A stretch of DNA of 64,000 nucleotides, from positions 930,001-994,000 of the forward strand of contig CBDDCL010000015.1 in the NCBI GenBank assembly GCA_965226245.1, written 5' to 3'. Positions within the stretch are counted from its first letter, which is position 1. Every line of letters begins with the position of its first letter. Position numbers and translations under genes: made by a program. This DNA is from CBDCYS01 sp965226245. Lineage in GTDB: Bacteria > Acidobacteriota > Terriglobia > Bryobacterales > UBA6623. The notes under the pieces were generated by a model that saw nothing but the letters and a program-made list of their open reading frames with translations, ran no database searches and was not told where the DNA came from. Shown piece after piece: positions 59,877 through 64,000 of this stretch.

Positions 59877-60752
59877 ATGAAGGAGGACTACCCCCGAAAC
59901 CTCGTCGAGTTGGAAGCTCGATTCTCGACCGAGGAGGCGTGCCGGGAGTACCTGCTGAAGCTGCGCTGGCCGGAGGGGTTCGTGTGCCCGCGCTGTGGGA
60001 TCCAGTCCTCATGGGCCAGCAAACGCAATCTGCTGCTCTGCGCCGACTGCGGTTACCAGGCCTCGGTGACGGCGGGCACGATTTTCCAGGACACCCGCAA
60101 GCCCTTGACGTTGTGGTTCCGGGCGGCTTGGTGGGTGACAACGCAAAAAGGCGGGGCCAGCGCGCTGGAGTTGCAGCGGGTCTTGGGTTTGGGTAGCTAT
60201 GTAACCGCCTGGACCTGGCTGCACAAGTTCCGCCGCGCCATGGTGCGCCCCGGTCGCAATCGGCTGGTCGGCCGGGTGGAGGTGGACGAAACGTATGTGG
60301 GCGGAGTCGAAGAGGGCGTCCGAGGTCGCGAAATGGTTGGCAAAGCGTTAGTTGCGGTTGCTGCCGAGGAGGATGGGCGCGGTATGGGTCGCATCCGGCT
60401 CCGTCGGATCGCGGATGCCTCAGCGGCGAGCTTGGAAGCCTTTGTCGAAGAAGCTATCCAACCTGGCAGCCTCGTGCACACCGACGGCTGGGAAGGCTAT
60501 GCGGGATTGGAGAACAAAGGATACCGCCATGAAGTCACCGTGCTGCGCGGGAAGCGCCGAGTCCATCGTGTCGCCTCTCTGCTAAAGCGCTGGGTGCTGT
60601 CAGCACGAGTATTTGGACTACTACCTGGGTCGCAACGGTCGCGCGGCAAACTTTTCTATCGCCTCCTCCAGCAGGCGGTCGCCGCCGACCCTGCTCCCTA
60701 TAAGACAATGGTCGAGGCCACCAGGGCCGGCACCCCCACCCCCAAGATGTAG
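59877..60752 (+). pseudogene. IS1595-family transposase, copy 3, with internal deletion
   Basis: ATG 59877 opens an uninterrupted frame of 291 residues. The zinc ribbon (CPRCG, CADCG), DETYVGG and HTDGWEGY are intact. However, the region after LRGKR is shortened and altered (RVHRVASLLKRWVLSARVFG, then LLPGSQRSRGKLF) where copy 2 reads WLLGTHQGAVSHEYLDYYLDEFTFRF. That loss removes the third-acid segment of the DDE domain, so activity is doubtful even though the frame is open. Confidence 0.82.
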
Positions 60753-60773
60753 TGGCTCTGGAGTCAACTCCGG

Positions 60774-61364
60774 GTGGAGGTGGACGAAACGTATGTGGGC
60801 GGAGTCGAAGAGGGCGTCCGAGGTCGCGAAATGGTTGGCAAAGCGTTAGTTGCGGTTGCTGCCGAGGAGGATGGGCGGGTGGAGGTGGCGAAACGTATGT
60901 GGGCGGAGTCAGGGCGTCCGAGGTCGCGTCGCATCCGGCTCCGTCGGATCGCGGATGCCTCAGCGGCGAGCTTGGAAGCCTTTGTCGAAGAAGCTATCCA
61001 ACCTGGCAGCCTCGTGCACACCGACGGCTGGGAAGGCTATGCGGGATTGGAGAACAAAGGATACCGCCATGAAGTCACCGTGCTGCGCGGGAAGCGGCAA
61101 TCGGCGAGTAAGCTGCTGCCGAGAGTCCATCGTGTCGCCTCTCTGCTAAAGCGCTGGCTGTTGGGGACCCACCAGGGGGCTGTCAGTCACGAGTATTTGG
61201 ACTACTACCTGGACGAGTTCACGTTCCGCTTCAACCGGCGGACCTCACGGTCGCGCGGCAAACTTTTCTATCGCCTCCTCCAGCAGGCGGTCGCCGCCGA
61301 CCCTGCTCCCTATAAGACAATGGTCGAGGCCACCAGGGCCGGCACCCCCACCCCCAAGATGTAG
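60774..61364 (+). pseudogene. IS1595-family transposase 3' half, partial duplicate in copy 3
   Basis: The frame starts at VEVDETYVGG (no zinc ribbon) and contains a further small internal duplication (DGRVEVAKRMWAESGRPRSR). It then runs correctly through HTDGWEGY and YYLDEFTFRFNRR to the normal C-terminus GTPTPKM. Together with the preceding frame it gives two overlapping, individually incomplete transposase halves. Confidence 0.82.
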
Positions 61365-61577
61365 TGGCTACTGGAGTCAACTAAATACCCCATCTGCGCC
61401 GATCTGGCATTGGACATTCTACAGTACAGATGGATTCATTTGCAGATGGGAGCCCGGCAAGAGGATCGGAGCGCGGCAATACGGCGGCAATACGCATGTT
61501 AGATCCGCTGTTGTCAAAACTGACTTGTGAAGATTGGCGGCGGCAAGGCGGCTGCGGAGCGGATCTTCGTCCCCGGC

Positions 61578-62903
61578 TTAGCGGGCTCGAATGTCGTAGC
61601 AGGACACTGTATCCTGGTCGCGCAAATACAACTTGCCGTTGGCGATGACAGGCTGAGTCCAGGTGGGCAAGTCGCCGTGCACGATCGCGAAGCGCGAGAT
61701 TTCGCGGTAGCCCTCGGGGGTTGCTTGCGCCAGTCCAACGACGCCTTCCTCGCTGAGGATGTAGAGTTTCCCCTCGGCGTAAGCGACTTGTCCCTTGCCG
61801 ACACTGCGGTCCTTCCAGGCAACCTCTCCGGTGTCGAAATTCATGCAGGTGAGAATGCGGCTCGAGAAGCCGTAAAGGTAGTCCCCCAGCAGCACGGAAG
61901 TTCCGTAGTGGTTGCGCATGGCGCGGTTGAAATAAACCTCGGATGCGCGGATTCCCTCTCCGGCGGCTTCGAGCTTGAGCAGCGCGCAACCGGTGCCGTA
62001 GTCGGTTGAGACAAATACTGAATCGCCCTTGACAATCGGGGTGGCGACGTTTGCCGTGCGATTGGAGATCTCGTCGTAGCGCCACAACAAGCCGCCGTCG
62101 CTGGCGCGAAGGCCGAGCGCGCCGTTGCCGGTGAGGACAATATATTGGCGGACTCCGGCAATGTCAGCTACCACGGCGGAGGAGTATCCTGCCCGGTCGC
62201 TCTGCGATTTCCAAATAACATTGCCGTTGTTCTTATCGAGCGCCACGATGGACGCGCCGCGCCCGCCGGGGTTGACGATCAAGCGATTGCCGTCGATGAG
62301 CGGAGACTCGCTGATGCCCCAGCGGATGTTGCGGGCCCCGAAGCGGTCGAGCAGCTTGCTGCTCCAGATGCGCTTGCCATCGGCCGCTTGCAAGCAGATG
62401 AGGTTACCGTTGGCGGCCAGCGCATAAACGCGGCCGCCGTCGACGGTGGGCGTACCGCGCGGCCCGCCACCCCGCCGTTCGTGGAAGGATCCACCATTGG
62501 GGACCTCCCAAAGCTTCTCGCCGCTCTCCTCGTCCAGGGCGATCACGTACTGGGCGCCGTCCCGCTGGCCCTGGGTGAAGAGCCGCCCGCCCGCGACAGC
62601 GAACGAAGCGAAGCCTTCCCCGAGCCCGCGGGTTTTCCAAGCCAAAGGAGGACCGCCCGAGGGCCACGCTTCCAGGAGCCCGGTTTCGGTGGAAATGCCG
62701 TCGCGGGCGGGCCCCCTCCACTGCGGCCAATCGCCACTGGAGGGCCATGCGGCCAGCAAGATCAAGACCAGGCAGGCGCTGGCGGGGCGTGAAAAAATTG
62801 GGGCTCGTCCGGCTCCCGAACGGGCTTTGGCCGACAGCAGAGCAGTTGCCCTGGCTCGAAGCCCATTGTCTCCGATTTCTTTACAGCCCCTGCTAGATCG
62901 CAC
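61578..62903 (-). CDS. PQQ-binding-like beta-propeller repeat protein, secreted
   Basis: A 441-aa protein (GTG 62903). A basic start is followed by a signal segment (SACLVLILLAAWPSSG), then DWPQWRGPARDGISTETGLL, the typical opening of outer-membrane-assembly-like PQQ_2 propellers found in Planctomycetes and Acidobacteria. Repeats with a G...LW or IW ending recur: YVIALDEESGEKLWEV, LICLQAADGKRIWSSK, IVALDKNNGNVIWKSQ, LGLRASDGGLLWRYDE, TCMNFDTGEVAWKD. It is probably a seven- or eight-bladed propeller in the periplasm, with a scaffold or unknown role; dehydrogenase residues are not evident. Confidence 0.9.
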   Translation of the reverse strand: MRSSRGCKEIGDNGLRARATALLSAKARSGAGRAPIFSRPASACLVLILLAAWPSSGDWPQWRGPARDGISTETGLLEAWPSGGPPLAWKTRGLGEGFASFAVAGGRLFTQGQRDGAQYVIALDEESGEKLWEVPNGGSFHERRGGGPRGTPTVDGGRVYALAANGNLICLQAADGKRIWSSKLLDRFGARNIRWGISESPLIDGNRLIVNPGGRGASIVALDKNNGNVIWKSQSDRAGYSSAVVADIAGVRQYIVLTGNGALGLRASDGGLLWRYDEISNRTANVATPIVKGDSVFVSTDYGTGCALLKLEAAGEGIRASEVYFNRAMRNHYGTSVLLGDYLYGFSSRILTCMNFDTGEVAWKDRSVGKGQVAYAEGKLYILSEEGVVGLAQATPEGYREISRFAIVHGDLPTWTQPVIANGKLYLRDQDTVSCYDIRAR

Positions 62904-62933
62904 GTTGACGTCAGTATAACAACGGCTTGGGGC

Positions 62934-63710
62934 CTACTTTTCACCCGCATCACCCCGATGGTCTTCCGCGGTGTCCTGCGGTTCATAACCCACCACATCG
63001 CGGGCATGGGAGAGATCGCGGTAACTCCACTTGTTCTTTGAGACAACATAGAAAGTGTCGAACCTCACACTCTCTGGCGCCTCGACGCATCGCTCGACCA
63101 TTTGCGCGATGTCACGCTGGCTGCACCAGACCGAAAAATGACGCGGCAGCTTCGGACGGTCGTCCCGGTTGACGGCGCCGATGCGCAGGCAGATCACCGA
63201 AATCCCGTGGGCGTCGGAGTAATAGCGGGCCAGCGCCTCACCCCAAATCTTGGTGCAGCCGTAAAGGCCACTAGGCCGCGCGGTTGACTCGTGGGTGAAA
63301 TTTCGCCAAGCCCGCGGCACGTTTTCGTAGTCGCCCTTTGCTATCGAGCGATAAGGATCGTCCCTCTCGCAGCCGCTGATGGCCGCGCCGCTGCTTGCGA
63401 AGACGATCCGTTTGACACGGGCGCGGCGGGCAGCTTCAAAGACATTGTGGACGCCGATGACGTTGGCCGGGAGAAGGTCTTCCCAAGTCGCATCCGATGC
63501 CACCCGCGCCGCCAGATGCACCACCACGTCTTGCCCCTCAAAAGCAGGCTCGATGGCAGCGAGGTCGGCGATGTCCGCCTGATGGCACTTGACTCCCTCC
63601 AGGCGGCTGCGATTGAGGGCCGTCAAGTTGTATCTCCGTTCTAGTCGTTTTCGGACAACTTGTCCGATGAGTCCGGTCATGCCGGTGATGAGGATGTTGT
63701 TTGCAGTCAA
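62934..63710 (-). CDS. NAD-dependent epimerase/dehydratase, start codon altered by IS insertion
   Basis: A 258-aa extended-SDR protein: NILITGMTGLIGQVVRKRLE (GxxGxxG NAD site), VVVHLAARVASDATWEDLL, FASSGAAISGCERDD, YGCTKIWGEALARYY with the YxxxK pair (YGCTK), and ICLRIGAVNRDDRPKLPRHF. It resembles the uronate dehydrogenase-like group. The first codon is TTG at 63710-63708, whose first base comes from the end of IS1595 copy 4. The 8-bp target TGACTGCA suggests the original start was ATG ACT GCA. Expression after insertion is uncertain because no native upstream region remains adjacent. Confidence 0.88.
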   Translation of the reverse strand: MTANNILITGMTGLIGQVVRKRLERRYNLTALNRSRLEGVKCHQADIADLAAIEPAFEGQDVVVHLAARVASDATWEDLLPANVIGVHNVFEAARRARVKRIVFASSGAAISGCERDDPYRSIAKGDYENVPRAWRNFTHESTARPSGLYGCTKIWGEALARYYSDAHGISVICLRIGAVNRDDRPKLPRHFSVWCSQRDIAQMVERCVEAPESVRFDTFYVVSKNKWSYRDLSHARDVVGYEPQDTAEDHRGDAGEK

Positions 63711-64000
63711 TGGGGTATTTAGTTGACTCCAGTAGCCACAATATGTTGTGGTTGGGGGCATGAAGGAGGACTACCCCCGAAACCTCGTCGAGTTGGAAGC
63801 TCGATTCTCGACCGAGGAGGCGTGCCGGGAGTACCTGCTGAAGCTGCGCTGGCCGGAGGGGTTCGTGTGCCCGCGCTGTGGGATCCAGTCCTCATGGGCC
63901 AGCAAACGCAATCTGCTGCTCTGCGCCGACTGCGGTTACCAGGCCTCGGTGACGGCGGGCACGATTTTCCAGGACACCCGCAAGCCCTTGACGTTGTGGT
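63710..64000 (+). mobile_element. IS1595-family insertion sequence, copy 4 (left part, runs off the window)
   Basis: Starts with the same 30-bp terminal repeat; the presumed 8-bp target on its left is TGCAGTCA (63702-63709). The 291 bp shown are, by eye, identical to the left end of copy 3. The right end and second target copy lie outside the window. Confidence 0.93.
63760..64000 (+). CDS. IS1595-family transposase, copy 4, N-terminal part
   Basis: ATG 63760 opens MKEDYPRNLVELEARFSTEE, then the zinc ribbon (CPRCGIQSSWASKRNLLLCA, DCGYQASVTAGTIFQDTRKP). About 80 of an expected 285 or so residues are in the window. So far the frame is clean, so this copy could be the active one. Confidence 0.88.
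   Translation, partial: MKEDYPRNLVELEARFSTEEACREYLLKLRWPEGFVCPRCGIQSSWASKRNLLLCADCGYQASVTAGTIFQDTRKPLTLW

Larger units (their letters stand above)
59827..61393 (+). mobile_element. IS1595-family insertion sequence, copy 3 (interior duplicated and rearranged)
   Basis: Same 30-bp ends as the other copies, flanked by the direct repeat CTGCGCCG (59819-59826, 61394-61401). Its 1567 bp exceed the intact 1027 bp by 540 bp. The first 930 bp form a near-complete element with three internal deletions or joints. After a damaged right end at 60752-60768 (GTGGCTCTGGAGTCAACTCC) comes a second partial copy of the transposase 3' half up to the true right end. Confidence 0.93.

Noticed and set aside
59827..64000. 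Composite transposon formed by copies 3 and 4
   Set aside because: Copy 3 has its own CTGCGCCG duplication at both ends, and copy 4's target differs.

Overview
The window is high-GC, gene-dense chromosomal DNA from a free-living, respiring Gram-negative bacterium. It carries a TonB-dependent receptor and a TonB-like energy transducer, Tat and lipoprotein signals, heme A synthesis and a quinol:cytochrome c oxidoreductase. That complex has a split cytochrome b and a very long multiheme cytochrome. Together with a formylglycine-type sulfatase, a PQQ-like propeller, a DUF2934 protein and abundant IS/REP repeats, this fits Acidobacteriota (Bryobacterales/Solibacter-like) best. The taxonomic call is inference only. 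I saw no rRNA, tRNA or CRISPR array.

Layout. 0-7.8 kb: the end of a sensor kinase with its response regulator, two small orphan genes, a translationally coupled operon of ECF sigma factor, zinc-finger anti-sigma and two LiaF-like membrane proteins, then a secreted PIG-L-type deacetylase. 7.8-10.3 kb: a lipoprotein sulfatase and a DUF2283/toxin-like pair set between two inverted copies of a dispersed repeat. 10.3-18.8 kb (all minus): a respiratory block of Rieske protein, cytochrome b N- and C-halves, octaheme cytochrome c, cupredoxin-like lipoprotein, CtaA and CtaB. 18.9-21.4 kb: a decayed ISNCY-type element beside an IS1595-family element. 21.5-28.3 kb: TPR protein, N-succinylamino-acid racemase/OSBS with an acetyltransferase, MazG, and a DUF885 zinc hydrolase.

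28.3-35.2 kb is an accessory island. It holds an integrase remnant, a secreted protein, an M23 endopeptidase gene split by an IS1595-family copy (which is itself split by a second element), a REP array with its tyrosine transposase (RAYT), a HEPN-like candidate defence gene and a broken HTH gene. 35.3-45.7 kb: SDR, agmatine-to-putrescine enzymes AguB/AguA, a LysR regulator, zinc-ribbon/CBS/REC genes, a small Cys/His-rich membrane protein before a ZnuD-like TonB-dependent receptor, an O-methyltransferase-like gene and a DUF2934 protein. 45.7-59.7 kb: GlgC, a TonB-like protein, a 965-aa ACP/acyl-AMP-ligase/acyltransferase fusion, a NYN-domain protein, a PNPOx-like protein, a secreted propeller-like protein, an orphan VapB, an MFS exporter, an MBL-fold hydrolase and a possible pentameric ligand-gated-channel relative. 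59.8-64 kb: two more IS1595-family copies around a PQQ-like propeller gene and an NAD-dependent epimerase whose start codon was altered by the insertion.

The strongest signals are the IS1595-family copies. Three are complete, each with the same perfect 30-bp ends and its own 8-bp target duplication, and their interiors are differently scrambled or interrupted. The window also has several families of dispersed hairpin repeats, the restorable M23 gene with a cysteine-rich tail, and the unusual cytochrome b/octaheme/cupredoxin respiratory module.
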